A stretch of DNA of 64,000 nucleotides from Maricaulis salignorans (GCF_900103475.1 NZ_FNHG01000004.1:124001-188000), one strand, 5' to 3'; numbered from the stretch's first letter, positions 31,851 through 41,364 are shown. Program-made: numbers and translations. The notes: generated by a model not told the origin, from the letters alone.

Positions 31851-33545
31851 ATGTTGGTACGAGTTGCGTTGGTTGCGATGGCACTTTGTGCGTCGGCGGC
31901 AGGTCAGGTGCTGGGTCAGAGGATTCAGGACGACCCGTCTTCCGCCACAGTGAACCAGAATACCGGGGACCAGAACACCGCAGAGGGCGTCCGGATCGAA
32001 GAGCGCACGCTCGCCGATCTCGAAACCGGGATGGATGCCTTTGTTCTCTCCTCCAGCCAGGCGCGGACTCGCATCCGTTTTTACCTGCCACCCAATACCT
32101 ATAGCTCGGAAGCCTGGCTTCGCCTCGCCGCCCGCCCTGCGAGCGATAGCTCGAATGGCCGAATCCAGGTCGCTATCAATGGTGGCGAGCCCATCATCAT
32201 CCGGCCACAGCCGCGCTCGATTGAAGCACGCTTTGCGCTCTTCTCGGCTGACATCCAGCCTGGCGAGAATGTCCTTGAAGTCTCCTATGCCACCGATACC
32301 GCCACAACGGGCTGGATTGTCGACGCCCGCCGGTCGCAATTGCGGCTCACCCTGGAACAGGACAGCCCGATCGCCTCGCTGCACGAGCTGGAACTGGCGC
32401 TGGCCGCCGACTTCGCCGCCCCACGCCGCATCGCCCTCGTCACCGATATCAGCCGCGAGCGGGCCACGCTCGAAAGTCTCGTCGCCCAGGGCGTCGCCCT
32501 GCGCGCTGGCAGCGTACCGCTGTTCGGCGGCGATGAAACCAATGCTGACCTGATCATCCGGATTGCCGAGAACGACCGTCTGAACGAGACAGACCGCACC
32601 ATCCTGCGCACGGGCAATCGCAGCCAGGGGCCTGAAATCGCATTCAGCGCCGGCTCCGCACCACGCCTGATCATTACCGGTCGAAATATCGACGAAGCCG
32701 TCGCCGCCGCACGCCTGTTTGCCGCGCGTTCCTTCGAGGGTTATGGCCGCAGCTTCGTTGCCGCCGATGCCATTACGGCGCAACGCCTTGGCCGCCCCCA
32801 GGTTCGCGATGCCCGCCACCTGAGCGCCAATGCAGACTTGCGCACCCTGGCCGCTTCCGGCCTGCCCTTCAGTGCTGACCAGGGATCGCGCACGGCTGTC
32901 CAGTTCACCACGCGCACACGCGCCGACCGGTTTGGTGCGCTCTCTGTGCTGGCTCGCGGCGCGCTCGTGAGCGGTGAAGCCTGGCTGTATGCCTGGTATG
33001 GCGAGGCGCATGACCATGCTCCGGCCAATCACAATCTGCTCATTATCGGCCCGGGCAGCAGCAGTATCGCGGCCCTCGGGCGCAGCGCTCCCGCCGAGTT
33101 TGGCGCCGCAATGCGCGCCGCCGAACGCAGCCGTGGCCAACGCGGGCTGATGCGCCTGGCCGCCGCTGCCTATGCCGACGAAACACACACGCCTGCGACG
33201 CCGGAAGACGGGCGCAGTATCGGCGTTGCATCACTGTTCCGCGATGCCGAACAGACCGGCCGCTGGATCGGCACGCTGACATCGCCGGAACTGTCCTCCT
33301 TTGAATCGGCCAGCCGCAGCCTGGCGCGGTCGAATCTGTGGCACGCGCTGGAAGGCCGTGCCGCCGTGTGGAGCGTTCGCGGTGTCACCCCGCTCGATTA
33401 CAGCGTCTCGGCACCAGGCCTGCGCGAGCGGGTACAGGAGTTCGCACTCGACCACACACGCGATGCGGCCTTCATGCTTTTCGGGATTGCCTTCATCATG
33501 CTGATCCGGGGCATCTGGCGCCGCCGCCGCGTTCACGCGTCGTAA
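31851..33545 (+). CDS. Periplasmic tail-anchored protein with BcsB-like architecture
   Basis: 564 residues with a signal peptide (first 20 residues) and a single membrane helix at the C-terminus (AAFMLFGIAFIMLIRGIW) followed by a basic tail. The middle contains a beta-sandwich-like segment (TRIRFYLPPNTYSSEAWLRL, VAINGGEPIIIRP) then an alternating alpha/beta part. This order resembles the cellulose synthase accessory protein BcsB, but no bcsA or other polysaccharide gene is adjacent. Ribosome-binding site GGGAG, six bases before ATG. Possibly a polysaccharide or envelope factor; not assigned. Confidence 0.6.
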   Translation: MLVRVALVAMALCASAAGQVLGQRIQDDPSSATVNQNTGDQNTAEGVRIEERTLADLETGMDAFVLSSSQARTRIRFYLPPNTYSSEAWLRLAARPASDSSNGRIQVAINGGEPIIIRPQPRSIEARFALFSADIQPGENVLEVSYATDTATTGWIVDARRSQLRLTLEQDSPIASLHELELALAADFAAPRRIALVTDISRERATLESLVAQGVALRAGSVPLFGGDETNADLIIRIAENDRLNETDRTILRTGNRSQGPEIAFSAGSAPRLIITGRNIDEAVAAARLFAARSFEGYGRSFVAADAITAQRLGRPQVRDARHLSANADLRTLAASGLPFSADQGSRTAVQFTTRTRADRFGALSVLARGALVSGEAWLYAWYGEAHDHAPANHNLLIIGPGSSSIAALGRSAPAEFGAAMRAAERSRGQRGLMRLAAAAYADETHTPATPEDGRSIGVASLFRDAEQTGRWIGTLTSPELSSFESASRSLARSNLWHALEGRAAVWSVRGVTPLDYSVSAPGLRERVQEFALDHTRDAAFMLFGIAFIMLIRGIWRRRRVHAS

Positions 33546-33591
33546 AACTTGCCGTGTTAGCGTCATTTCTTCGAAGTTTCGGGGAAATGAG

Positions 33592-34494
33592 ATGCGCTGT
33601 GCCTTCCATGCCTTGGCCTTGGGCCTGTTCGGCCTGACCGCCGCAGCCGGCGCCCAGGATGCCGATCTGATTTTCGGCGAGCGCACCGCAGCCCTGGCCA
33701 TGGACGCCCATTGCGACCTGTTCACCGACCGCCAACGCGCCGCCCTCGACGCCGCACGGCTCCAGGCGCGAGGCGCCCTCCTGCGTAGCGGCATCGCCCC
33801 CGTTCAGATCCAGGCCTATGGCGATGAGATCGCTGCCGAGGCGCGGAGCCGGACTTGCGGATCCTCCGAGGTCCGGGCGATGCGTGACCGCGTGCTGACC
33901 GCCTTCGACGGCTATCTGCGCGTCGGCAATATGACCTTTCCGGGCATCGCATTTTCCTGGTTCGCCAATCGCCAGATTCTGACCGACGAGCCGGTCTGGG
34001 CCCTGCTCCAGGATACCGGCCGCATTCGTGTCGGGATAAGCCGGGTTGAAGGCGATATCAGCTTCACAATCGCCCTGCCCAATGGCGGCAACTACATTTC
34101 GGCCGTCCTGGTGATGCGCAACACCCAAAGCGCGCCCGACCTTTACGACCCGACAATGGGCGGCATGTTTGCCGGACCTGCCAATGCCAGCTGGGCTCAA
34201 TGGACCCCACCGGAATATGCGCGGCAGCTCGTCTGGGCCAGCGATCAGATGAATGGGCAAGCGGCGGATGCCCTGGCGGGCGCACCGCAGGGCCATGTTT
34301 TCCGCTTCCCCCCTTCGGTGGTGCAGCAACTCGGCCGGCTCGACCCGCGCGAAACAGCCCGGATCGACCTGATGGACCGCAATGGTGAGCGGGTCGCATC
34401 CGATTATTTCGAGATTGGTGATTTCGCCGCTGCGGTCGCTTTCCTGCGCGCCGCGATCAGCGACACATCACAGATTGAGCTTCCAGAAAGCTAG
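33592..34494 (+). CDS. Secreted protein of unknown function
   Basis: 300 residues with a signal peptide (MRCAFHALALGLFGLTAAAG, cleavage near GAQ-DA). Mature part: a helical N-terminal segment with two cysteines (MDAHCDLF, SRTCGSSE) and a beta-rich part with FPGIAFSWFANRQIL and FTIALPNGGNYISAVLVMRN. GGGGAAATGAG precedes the ATG. It follows the BcsB-like gene by 46 bp on the same strand, so the two probably form one envelope operon. No family recognised. Confidence 0.7.
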   Translation: MRCAFHALALGLFGLTAAAGAQDADLIFGERTAALAMDAHCDLFTDRQRAALDAARLQARGALLRSGIAPVQIQAYGDEIAAEARSRTCGSSEVRAMRDRVLTAFDGYLRVGNMTFPGIAFSWFANRQILTDEPVWALLQDTGRIRVGISRVEGDISFTIALPNGGNYISAVLVMRNTQSAPDLYDPTMGGMFAGPANASWAQWTPPEYARQLVWASDQMNGQAADALAGAPQGHVFRFPPSVVQQLGRLDPRETARIDLMDRNGERVASDYFEIGDFAAAVAFLRAAISDTSQIELPES

Positions 34495-34504
34495 GAGGCG
34501 GCGT

Positions 34505-36235
34505 TCAGCCAGCGGTCGCTACCAGGGACTGGGACGCTTCCTGGGCGCGCTCGATCTGCTGGTGCACGTCCAGCCGGCGCAGCGTATCCACCTGCCCCAT
34601 CGCCTGGACCAGAACCGGCAGTGTCACCGTGATCGTCGTCCCGACGCCCTTGGCGCTGGCGATCGACATCGTGCCACCGTGCAGGCCTGCCAGCGCGCGA
34701 ACCAGGGACAGACCAAGGCCGGTGCCACGGGTATCGACTTCGCGGGCACTGGACGCCTGACGATAAGGCTGGCCCAGCCGGGCTGCCTCATGCGGGTCGA
34801 TCCCGACGCCGCTATCGCCCACTGCCAGCACCAGATCGGCGCCTGAAGCCCGTGCCATCACAACAACCGCGCCGCCTTCCGGCGTGAACTTCACCGCATT
34901 GGACAGCAGGTTCAGCATGATCTGGCGCAAGGCCTTGCGATCTGCATTCACCAGAATGGGTTGATCACCCGTTTCGACCGAAAGCGACAATCCCGCCTCT
35001 TCGGCCTGCAGGCGCATCATCTTGACGCTCAGCCCGACCACTTCGGATATGTCGAAATTTTCGCGCGAAAGATCATAGCTGTCGGCCTCGATCTTCGACA
35101 TGTCGAGCACATCGCCAATCAATTCCATCAAGTGCTGGCCGCTCTCATGGATCAGGTCTGCATATTCGGCATAGCGCGCCGGCATTGGCCCGAAGAGGCG
35201 CGCCTTCATGACATCGGAAAAGCCGATGATCGCATTGAGCGGCGTGCGCAATTCATGACTGACGGAGGCGAGGAATTGCGACTTGGCGCGCGCCTCTTCA
35301 AGCGCGATGGCACGCGCTTCCTCGGCTTCGCGCAAGGCGTTCTCGGTCTCGACGCTGTGATCACGGGCGATCACAGACACTGAGCCGCCCTCGATCGGGC
35401 GTGCGTCAAACTTGACGCGTTCAGGATTGCCCTGCCCGCCGCGAATACTCAAAAGATCGGACAGTGGCCGTGCGGCGGCGCGGCGGGCCGCGCGGGCCAG
35501 TTCGGAGCGATCCTCATCGTCAAAGCCGAGATCGGCGATCGGGAGATTGGTCAGTTCGCGCGGCAGACCCGGTGAAAGCTCGCGCAGCCCCCTGGAGACG
35601 GCGAGGATATTGCCGTCATTATCACAGGCAAGAATAGCCGCCGGTGCCGCATCAAAGGCCCGCCCCCGGACGCGGCCATGTTCGGCTTCGCGGTTTGCCA
35701 CATCATTGGCGCGGATCGACCGGATCGCGGCGCAGGCAAAGCCATAGGCAATCACCAGCACGACGCCGAGTATAAAGGGAAGATGATATTCGACCGCATT
35801 CGGCTGCGGGCGGATGAATTCGGTAAGTTGCAGACCGGTGATGATCACAGCGGCCAGGCCGGACATTGCGCCCGCCTTGACGATCGCATCCCGATCACCG
35901 CCCGCAGCGGCCATCGCCGGCGCCAGCAGGAAGGCGAGCACGCCAGTCCCCGTCACGCCGCCACCCGACAGCGCCACGATGGCCGCCAGCGATGTCCACA
36001 GCATGGCGAGCAGGAAGCGTTCAAAAGAACGGTCAAGACGGGGTGCGAGCACAAGCCCGGCAATGGCGGGAAATGCCACGCCCAGGAAGCCGGCAATTTT
36101 CAGCCATAACGGCCCATCGAGGATCGGCCAGATTTGCGGCAGGGCTGCAGCGACCGTTCCAATCCAGACAAGATTGGTAACGGGACCACCGCGGCGCGCG
36201 ATCCAAGCAGCTATGTCTCGTTCAGGTTTCTGCAT
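34505..36235 (-). CDS. Membrane sensor histidine kinase of PleC/DivJ type (possibly DivJ)
   Basis: 576 residues. Six hydrophobic segments in the first 180 residues, a PAS-like domain (FDAAPAAILACDNDGNILAV), a short coiled coil, then HisKA with the H-box SVSHELRTPLNAIIGFSD and the downstream LFGPMPARYAEYADLIHESG typical of PleC/DivJ kinases. The ATPase domain has NLLSNAVKFTPEGG (N box), GDSGVGI (G1) and GTGLGLSLV (G2). All key residues are present. Overall layout and length resemble Caulobacter DivJ, a DivK kinase at the stalked pole; the orthology is inferred. Confidence 0.88.
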   Translation of the reverse strand: MQKPERDIAAWIARRGGPVTNLVWIGTVAAALPQIWPILDGPLWLKIAGFLGVAFPAIAGLVLAPRLDRSFERFLLAMLWTSLAAIVALSGGGVTGTGVLAFLLAPAMAAAGGDRDAIVKAGAMSGLAAVIITGLQLTEFIRPQPNAVEYHLPFILGVVLVIAYGFACAAIRSIRANDVANREAEHGRVRGRAFDAAPAAILACDNDGNILAVSRGLRELSPGLPRELTNLPIADLGFDDEDRSELARAARRAAARPLSDLLSIRGGQGNPERVKFDARPIEGGSVSVIARDHSVETENALREAEEARAIALEEARAKSQFLASVSHELRTPLNAIIGFSDVMKARLFGPMPARYAEYADLIHESGQHLMELIGDVLDMSKIEADSYDLSRENFDISEVVGLSVKMMRLQAEEAGLSLSVETGDQPILVNADRKALRQIMLNLLSNAVKFTPEGGAVVVMARASGADLVLAVGDSGVGIDPHEAARLGQPYRQASSAREVDTRGTGLGLSLVRALAGLHGGTMSIASAKGVGTTITVTLPVLVQAMGQVDTLRRLDVHQQIERAQEASQSLVATAG

Positions 36236-36429
36236 TTTTTCCCGTTGCGACTCAGCGCAAACCTCACGCCGTAATCTTTGCCTCCGACGTTAACAAATAC
36301 TGAATCTTAAACTTATCCCGTTTACCGTTTCAGGCTGGAAAGCCTGTCTCAAATCTATGCATTTCAAGGCTTGGAGAGCGGGCGCGTCCGGGGCACACTG
36401 TCGGTTCACAGGGTTACGGAGGCTACCCG

Positions 36430-37440
36430 ATGTTGATATCCATCCTTGCAGCGCTTGCTCTGACGACCGCGCTTGATGGTGACGGACAGGATGCCGTCAC
36501 GGCTCAGCCCCCGGTGTTGCAGCTGGACGCGGTCGAGCCTGCACCGGCTGATCCGCTCCGCACCGCGGCCGGAGATTATGCAGCTTTCCACGGCGTCGTG
36601 GCGGATCTGCGCTCGGCACCGATCGGATCCGGCGCGGATCTCGATTCCGCGATGGATCGCCTGACGGCCTATTATGTTCATGACCGGCTGGTGCGGGCCT
36701 GGATTGCCTATACGGCGATGATTGCCGCCCAGCATCCCGAATATCTCGACGATGTCCGGGAGCTGGCCGATTATTACGGTGCCCAGGCCGCGATGTCGGG
36801 CCTGCTCTATGATCCGACCTATGCGATCAGCTTCACCCATGCCGATACCGCCGAGGCCTCGGTGGTTGACGCGCTCGAGCGCGACAGCGCCGGCATTCGT
36901 GAAGTCAGTGACCGTTACCGCGCGGCCGCCTACGACCTGCAGGCGACGCGCTGGGCCCAGGCGCGGGCCGGAGATCGCCGGGTGCGCCTCTCCGCGCTCG
37001 AAAATGCCGGCTCCGCACCAAGTGTACCCCTGAGCAATGAATTCCTCCTCTCGCTCGATACCGGGCTGGACGGCGTGGTCCCAGCGTCAGCCCTTTATGA
37101 CCATCCGGAAATCGCGCGCATGGGTGCCTACGCCACGCCGCAGTTAACGCTGACCGTCGGCGATGCCGCGATTGATCCCGACCGCGACCGTATCGGGCGC
37201 ATCCTCTCGGTTGCCGCCCTGCAGGCGATCTCCAATGATCCGAGCCAGTCTAGCGAGCTGGTCAACGCCCTGCTCTCCGACCCGGTCGTCGAGCGCTGCC
37301 TCACATGGGCCCGGCTGGATTTGCAACAATGCGTCGCGGCCGGCCATTTCAAGTATGAAGACAGCTTCTGCATTGCCGAGCACGCCCTGCTTGATGTCAG
37401 CCGCTGCCTCGGCGTTTCCGCCGCGACCGGCACCGACTGA
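36430..37440 (+). CDS. Secreted protein of unknown function
   Basis: 336 residues, preceded by GGAGG. A weak signal peptide (MLISILAALALTTALDG) leads to a helical protein rich in Ala, Asp and Tyr with SAMDRLTAYYVHDRLVRAWI and MIAAQHPEYLDDVRELADYY, and a C-terminal part with four cysteines (VERCLTWARLDLQQCVAAGH, FCIAEHALLDVSRCLG). The regular Cys spacing suggests two disulphides. It reads away from the divergent kinase gene. No known domain recognised; likely a periplasmic protein restricted to related genera. Confidence 0.72.
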   Translation: MLISILAALALTTALDGDGQDAVTAQPPVLQLDAVEPAPADPLRTAAGDYAAFHGVVADLRSAPIGSGADLDSAMDRLTAYYVHDRLVRAWIAYTAMIAAQHPEYLDDVRELADYYGAQAAMSGLLYDPTYAISFTHADTAEASVVDALERDSAGIREVSDRYRAAAYDLQATRWAQARAGDRRVRLSALENAGSAPSVPLSNEFLLSLDTGLDGVVPASALYDHPEIARMGAYATPQLTLTVGDAAIDPDRDRIGRILSVAALQAISNDPSQSSELVNALLSDPVVERCLTWARLDLQQCVAAGHFKYEDSFCIAEHALLDVSRCLGVSAATGTD

Positions 37441-37646
37441 GGCACCGCCCTCAGACCGTTAATGATTAACAAAAAGTGTACCGAACAGAGACACGATCAA
37501 ATTTTAGATAAAAACCTTGCTCCAGTTTCGCACGCTGTTTCCGCTAAACCCCGGAATCGCGTGCAATAGCTGAAAACCTGCCCTAGCCTCGATCCTGCAA
37601 TGAATGCCGGTACACCCCGGCAAGAAATATGGTGTGAGGTAGGTCG

Positions 37647-37916
37647 ATGATGTTTTTTATACGTGCTGCGTTCTGGCTGGCGATTGTGTCAGTCTTCGTC
37701 CCGCGAGACTTTGCGGGCGATCCCATGGACCTGTCCTTCGATACCGCCTCGACACGCATTGATGCGGGTCAGGCCGTGGATAGCTGGTGCGTCGAGCGCG
37801 AGGCGCTCTGCGAAGCCGGGTCCGAAGCGGTCGAGCTCGGAGGCTTTCTTGCGGGCTTCGCCGCGACCCGACTCGAGACTGCGATCGAAGACCGCCAGCA
37901 GACCTCCAAGTCCTGA
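37647..37916 (+). CDS. DUF5330-like small protein
   Basis: 89 residues with an N-terminal hydrophobic segment (MMFFIRAAFWLAIVSVFVPR), then an acidic helix with two cysteines (SWCVEREALCEAGSEAVELG). This short layout matches the DUF5330 family of alphaproteobacteria, of unknown function. The ATG has GAGGTAGGTCG in front. The 206-bp gap upstream is AT-rich (TTAATGATTAAC at about 37459) and probably contains its promoter. Confidence 0.65.
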   Translation: MMFFIRAAFWLAIVSVFVPRDFAGDPMDLSFDTASTRIDAGQAVDSWCVEREALCEAGSEAVELGGFLAGFAATRLETAIEDRQQTSKS

Positions 37917-38002
37917 TATCCCTGCCATGTCCGATCGCGGTGCGGCGCTGACCGCATCTACGGCTTGATCCTGTCCGCCGCGCGCCTTAACTCGTCGCTG
38001 TG

Positions 38003-38422
38003 ATGACACAAACACCCATCCAGATTGAAATCGAGGAGCTGGTCGAGGAATTCGATCTGCTGGACGATTGGGAACAGCGCTATCGCTATCTCATCGATAT
38101 GGGCAAGGCACTGCCGCCCCTGCCCGATGACCAGCGCACCGAAGCGAGCCGGGTTCAGGGCTGCGTCAGCCAGGTCTGGCTGATTGTCGAGCCCGCTGAC
38201 GATGGCAGCCTGATCTTTCACGCTGACAGTGACGCCCATATCGTGCGCGGCCTTGCCGCACTCCTGCTGCGCCTCTACTCCGGACGCAGCCGGCAGGACA
38301 TTCTCTCGGTCGATGCGCGAGAAGTCCTGGCGCGGATCGGCCTGTCCGAACACCTCTCCCCACAACGCTCCAATGGTCTGGCCTCGATGATCGGCCGGAT
38401 CCGGGCCGCGGCAGAAGCCTAG
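38003..38422 (+). CDS. sufE: Cysteine desulfuration protein SufE
   Basis: 139 residues. LVEEFDLLDDWEQRYRYLID and the sulphur-accepting cysteine in SRVQGCVSQVWL are the SufE hallmarks; the C-terminal helix includes LSPQRSNGLASMIGRIRAAA. SufE takes the persulphide from SufS and passes it to the SufBCD scaffold for Fe-S cluster assembly. No other suf gene is nearby. The ATG at 38003 is preceded by an in-frame GTG that could also start translation. Its stop overlaps the converging DUF6456-like gene in CTAG. Confidence 0.94.
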   Translation: MTQTPIQIEIEELVEEFDLLDDWEQRYRYLIDMGKALPPLPDDQRTEASRVQGCVSQVWLIVEPADDGSLIFHADSDAHIVRGLAALLLRLYSGRSRQDILSVDAREVLARIGLSEHLSPQRSNGLASMIGRIRAAAEA

Positions 38423-39141
38423 ACATTCAGGCCATAGTGCCGGGCCAATTGCTGGAGCGCCAGCTTCAGCACGGTCTTGCCGGAGCGCTGCGCCCAGCCG
38501 AAACGGCGTTCGACGGCCGCGAGGCTTTCCTCACGTATACACACCGCCACGACCAGCTGGTCCATGCCACTGCCCAGGGCATCGAGAGCATCCATCACGC
38601 GGTCCTTCGCGGCGATGGCCGCCAGCGAGGCCGACTCCGGCCCGCCGTGCCAGCCGGTCTGGCGGATTTCTGCCGCCAACGACCAGTTGCGCGTGGTGTG
38701 CTGGCGCAGGCTTGAGCGCGCATAGTCGGTGCAGAAACGCTCTGCGGCGGCGCGCTCTTGCGGTTCCAGTTGCACGGCCCAGCGCCCCGGCACATCCTCG
38801 CGAATATTGGTCCGGACCCGCTCCAGCCGGCCGCTCACCCCGAGGATTTCGCGATCATCCATGATGCGGTGCTGGGCCGCAAAACTGCCAGCCACGCCCC
38901 GTTTGATGGCCGCCCGTCCCGACTGGCCCAGTTCGATCCCATCGCGTGTCTGCTCGAGCATGCCGCTGGCCAGGGCCTGGCGCAGCTGGCCGGCATCGAG
39001 CCGCGCCAGGGGCCGGCGGCGTCGATCCCCGCCTGCGAACACGCCATAGCCACCGCCAGTGATACAGGGCCCCAGGGCCGCCCCCTGGCGTGACAGGCAG
39101 AGCAACCAGCGCGGAAGCGACCGGTCCTGCGCGGCGGGCAT
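38419..39141 (-). CDS. DUF6456-like putative DNA-binding protein
   Basis: 240 residues. The C-terminal half (RDRVMDALDALGSGMDQLVV style: KDRVMDALDALGSG, then SLAAVERRFGWAQRSGKTVL) is the DUF6456/helix-turn-helix-like pattern found in Caulobacterales; the Trp-containing GW..R motif resembles replication or cell-cycle accessory proteins. The ATG at 39141 overlaps the stop of the DnaA-like gene as TGATG, so the two are co-translated. The function is unknown; a chromosome-linked regulatory role is inferred. Confidence 0.72.
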   Translation of the reverse strand: MPAAQDRSLPRWLLCLSRQGAALGPCITGGGYGVFAGGDRRRRPLARLDAGQLRQALASGMLEQTRDGIELGQSGRAAIKRGVAGSFAAQHRIMDDREILGVSGRLERVRTNIREDVPGRWAVQLEPQERAAAERFCTDYARSSLRQHTTRNWSLAAEIRQTGWHGGPESASLAAIAAKDRVMDALDALGSGMDQLVVAVCIREESLAAVERRFGWAQRSGKTVLKLALQQLARHYGLNV

Positions 39142-39482
39142 CAGTCCGGCTCCCCGGGACATGGCGCGGCCCGCAGGCAGGCTTCCAGCGCGTCCATATA
39201 CTGATCGAAGCCACGGTCATCGCGCTGATCCTCGATACGGTGACAGGCATGCGCCGCGGTCGAGCGATCACGGCCGAAGGCCTGGGCGACCCGGGTCAGG
39301 GATAATTCAAAGGCGACATGGGCGAGATACATCGCGGCCTGACGGGCAAAGGCGGCCTCGCGCGAACGCCGGGTCGGCGCCTCGAGGTCGTCCTGCGTCA
39401 CGCCAAAGGCATAGGCGACAGCACTCTGGGCCAGGCGGGCCCGGGCGGCATCGCTGCCGGTTCTGGTCATTGCTTGCGTCAT
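39141..39482 (-). CDS. Stand-alone DnaA domain IV-like DNA-binding protein
   Basis: 113 residues. RQAAMYLAHVAFELSLTRVA then FGRDRSTAAHACHRIED is the DnaA domain IV signature (helix-turn-helix plus the D-x-S/T-A-x-x-H DnaA-box reading motif). The AAA+ ATPase and other DnaA domains are absent. ATG 39482 follows GGGAG by six bases; an ATG 14 codons earlier is possible. It may bind DnaA boxes and modulate replication initiation or act as a transcription factor; this is inference. Confidence 0.87.
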   Translation of the reverse strand: MTQAMTRTGSDAARARLAQSAVAYAFGVTQDDLEAPTRRSREAAFARQAAMYLAHVAFELSLTRVAQAFGRDRSTAAHACHRIEDQRDDRGFDQYMDALEACLRAAPCPGEPD

Positions 39483-39589
39483 CTTGCGCTCCCGGTGTTC
39501 ACGAACCGGGACGCCATCCATCACGTCCCGGCCCGCCCATGCTAGGAGGGCTACACCCAGGCGGGGATAATATTCCTATTTGTGGCGCA

Positions 39590-39631
39590 ATGGAAGAGCG
39601 CGCAACCCTTGCGTGTCGCGCGCTCTCTTCG
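39590..39631 (-). terminator. Hairpin after the antiporter operon
   Basis: On the minus strand a long stem GAAGAGAGCGCGC..GCGCGCTCTTCC with a loop of about 14 bases lies 20-60 bp beyond the last antiporter gene. The U-tract is weak (CCATTG), so it is a probable rather than certain terminator. Confidence 0.5.
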
Positions 39632-39651
39632 ACTAGTACTCGATTGAAATA

Positions 39652-41364
39652 TCAGGTCGAAAAATACGCAATGATCAAGACGACTGCGAGCAATGCACTG
39701 GTCCAGATCGCGAGGACGCCACTGGGGATATCTCGGCTCAGGGCCCCAATAGGACTGAATACCTGATACAGCCGACCGCCAATTCCGCTCATCAAACGGC
39801 CCCAGGCATTACCCGCAGAGGCCGAAAGCCGATCGAGCATCAACCAGGTCCAGCGGGCCAGCCCGTCGCCCAGGCGGCGATAGACCCAGTCGGTATCGAG
39901 ATTGACCGAACGCTTCTCTTCGGGATAGGCGCCGATCCGCAGCAAGACCGCGAAGGCGAAAATCGCCCCCATCAAGAGCTGCATCTGGCCGACAACATGG
40001 TCGAATGTATAGGGCTCATAGATCGAGTTCTGATACGGCAGAAGATCGTAGAGCTTGCCGTAATTGATACCGAGATAGACGCAGAGCAGCGCCCCCAGCC
40101 CCATCGCCATCAACATGTTGACCGGCGCTTCACGGACGCGATGGCCCCGGTCATGGCTGAAGAAGGCGAAGAACGGGATCTTGATCCCCGAATGTTCGAG
40201 CACCCCGGCAGAGGCAAAGACAAGGACAAGCCAGATCAGCCAGTTTCCGTCCTGGGCGACGGCCGCCAGGATCATGGATTTGGCGACAAAGCCCGAGAAG
40301 AGCGGGAAGGCCGAGATCGAGGCCGAGCCCACCAGGCAGAACACGGTCGTTGCCGGCATGGACTTGAACAGACCGCCCAGTTCCGACGCCTTGGCCGTAC
40401 CGACCCGGTGCAGGACCGCGCCCATGCTCATGAACAGGAGGCCCTTGTAGAGGATGTGCACGAAGGCGTGCGCCGCAGCCCCGTTGATCGCCAGTTCCGT
40501 ACCGATCCCGATACCGACCACCATGAAACCGAGCTGGTTGTTGAGCGAATAGGCCAACACCTTGCGCAGATCATTCTCCACTACGGCGAAGAAGACCGGG
40601 AAGATCGTCATGATGGCGCCGATATAGATCAGGCTGTCTTCGCCCGCGAAACCACGCGCCAGGGCGTAAACCGCCATCTTGGTGGTAAAGGCAGAAAGAA
40701 TGACCGTGCCCACCACCGTCGCCTTGGGATAGGCGTCCTGCAGCCAGTTGTGCAGGAAGGGGAAGGCGCACTTGATGCCAAAGGCGATGAAGATCAGGAA
40801 ACCGCCCGGCGTGTCCAGGCCAATATTATCGAAGGCCCAGCTTCCGGTCTCGCCGGCATGGATCACTGCACCGGTCAGCAGCAGGACGCCGGACAGGACA
40901 TGGATCGCCAGATAGCGCAGCCCCGCCTTGGTGGCAGCCCGGTTGCGGGCGCTCCAGATCAGGAAGACCGAGGAGATTGCCGTCACTTCCCAGAACAGGA
41001 AGAGCGTCATCAGATCGCCGGCAAACACCGCGCCGAGTGCGCCACCGGCATAGATCAGCCCGGCGGCATCGGTCACACGGTCCTTCTCATGCAGGCCGTA
41101 GAGCCCGTTGAGAAAGGCGGCGATGATGAAGATCAGGCTCCAGATGCGGCTGATCTCGTCATAGCGCAGGGTTTCAAGGGTGAAACCACCGAACTCGATG
41201 ACACCATAGGTTCCGATTTCCAGATTGAACCAGCACAGCCCGGCCAAGACCGGCGCGAACAGGGCCAGGCCCTTGCGCACAGTATTATTCGGGACAACCG
41301 CTGCAATCAGCCCGGCGATAATGATCGGCAGGGCTGGCGAGATATTGGCGAACAACTCACTCAT
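39652..41364 (-). CDS. Mrp-type antiporter subunit, ND5/MrpD-like (third)
   Basis: 570 residues with about 14 membrane segments in the first 480 residues. The conserved glutamate lies in LMTLFLFWEVTAISS, the proton-path lysine in SAFTTKMAVYAL and the second in HILYKGLLFMSMGA. The C-terminal extension (about residues 480-570) is more like the ND5/MrpA family than MrpD, which could supply the missing MrpA N-terminal antiporter domain. It is last in the operon and overlaps the preceding small gene by 8 bp. Confidence 0.9.
   Translation of the reverse strand: MSELFANISPALPIIIAGLIAAVVPNNTVRKGLALFAPVLAGLCWFNLEIGTYGVIEFGGFTLETLRYDEISRIWSLIFIIAAFLNGLYGLHEKDRVTDAAGLIYAGGALGAVFAGDLMTLFLFWEVTAISSVFLIWSARNRAATKAGLRYLAIHVLSGVLLLTGAVIHAGETGSWAFDNIGLDTPGGFLIFIAFGIKCAFPFLHNWLQDAYPKATVVGTVILSAFTTKMAVYALARGFAGEDSLIYIGAIMTIFPVFFAVVENDLRKVLAYSLNNQLGFMVVGIGIGTELAINGAAAHAFVHILYKGLLFMSMGAVLHRVGTAKASELGGLFKSMPATTVFCLVGSASISAFPLFSGFVAKSMILAAVAQDGNWLIWLVLVFASAGVLEHSGIKIPFFAFFSHDRGHRVREAPVNMLMAMGLGALLCVYLGINYGKLYDLLPYQNSIYEPYTFDHVVGQMQLLMGAIFAFAVLLRIGAYPEEKRSVNLDTDWVYRRLGDGLARWTWLMLDRLSASAGNAWGRLMSGIGGRLYQVFSPIGALSRDIPSGVLAIWTSALLAVVLIIAYFST

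Noticed and set aside
31740-33188. 482-codon minus-strand frame antisense to the BcsB-like gene
   Set aside because: The plus frame has ribosome-binding site, signal peptide and C-terminal anchor; the minus frame lacks them and is Gly/Arg-rich shadow.
37459-37470. TTAATGATTAAC as a possible CtrA box
   Set aside because: The two TTAA words are three bases apart, not seven; treated as a generic AT-rich promoter region.
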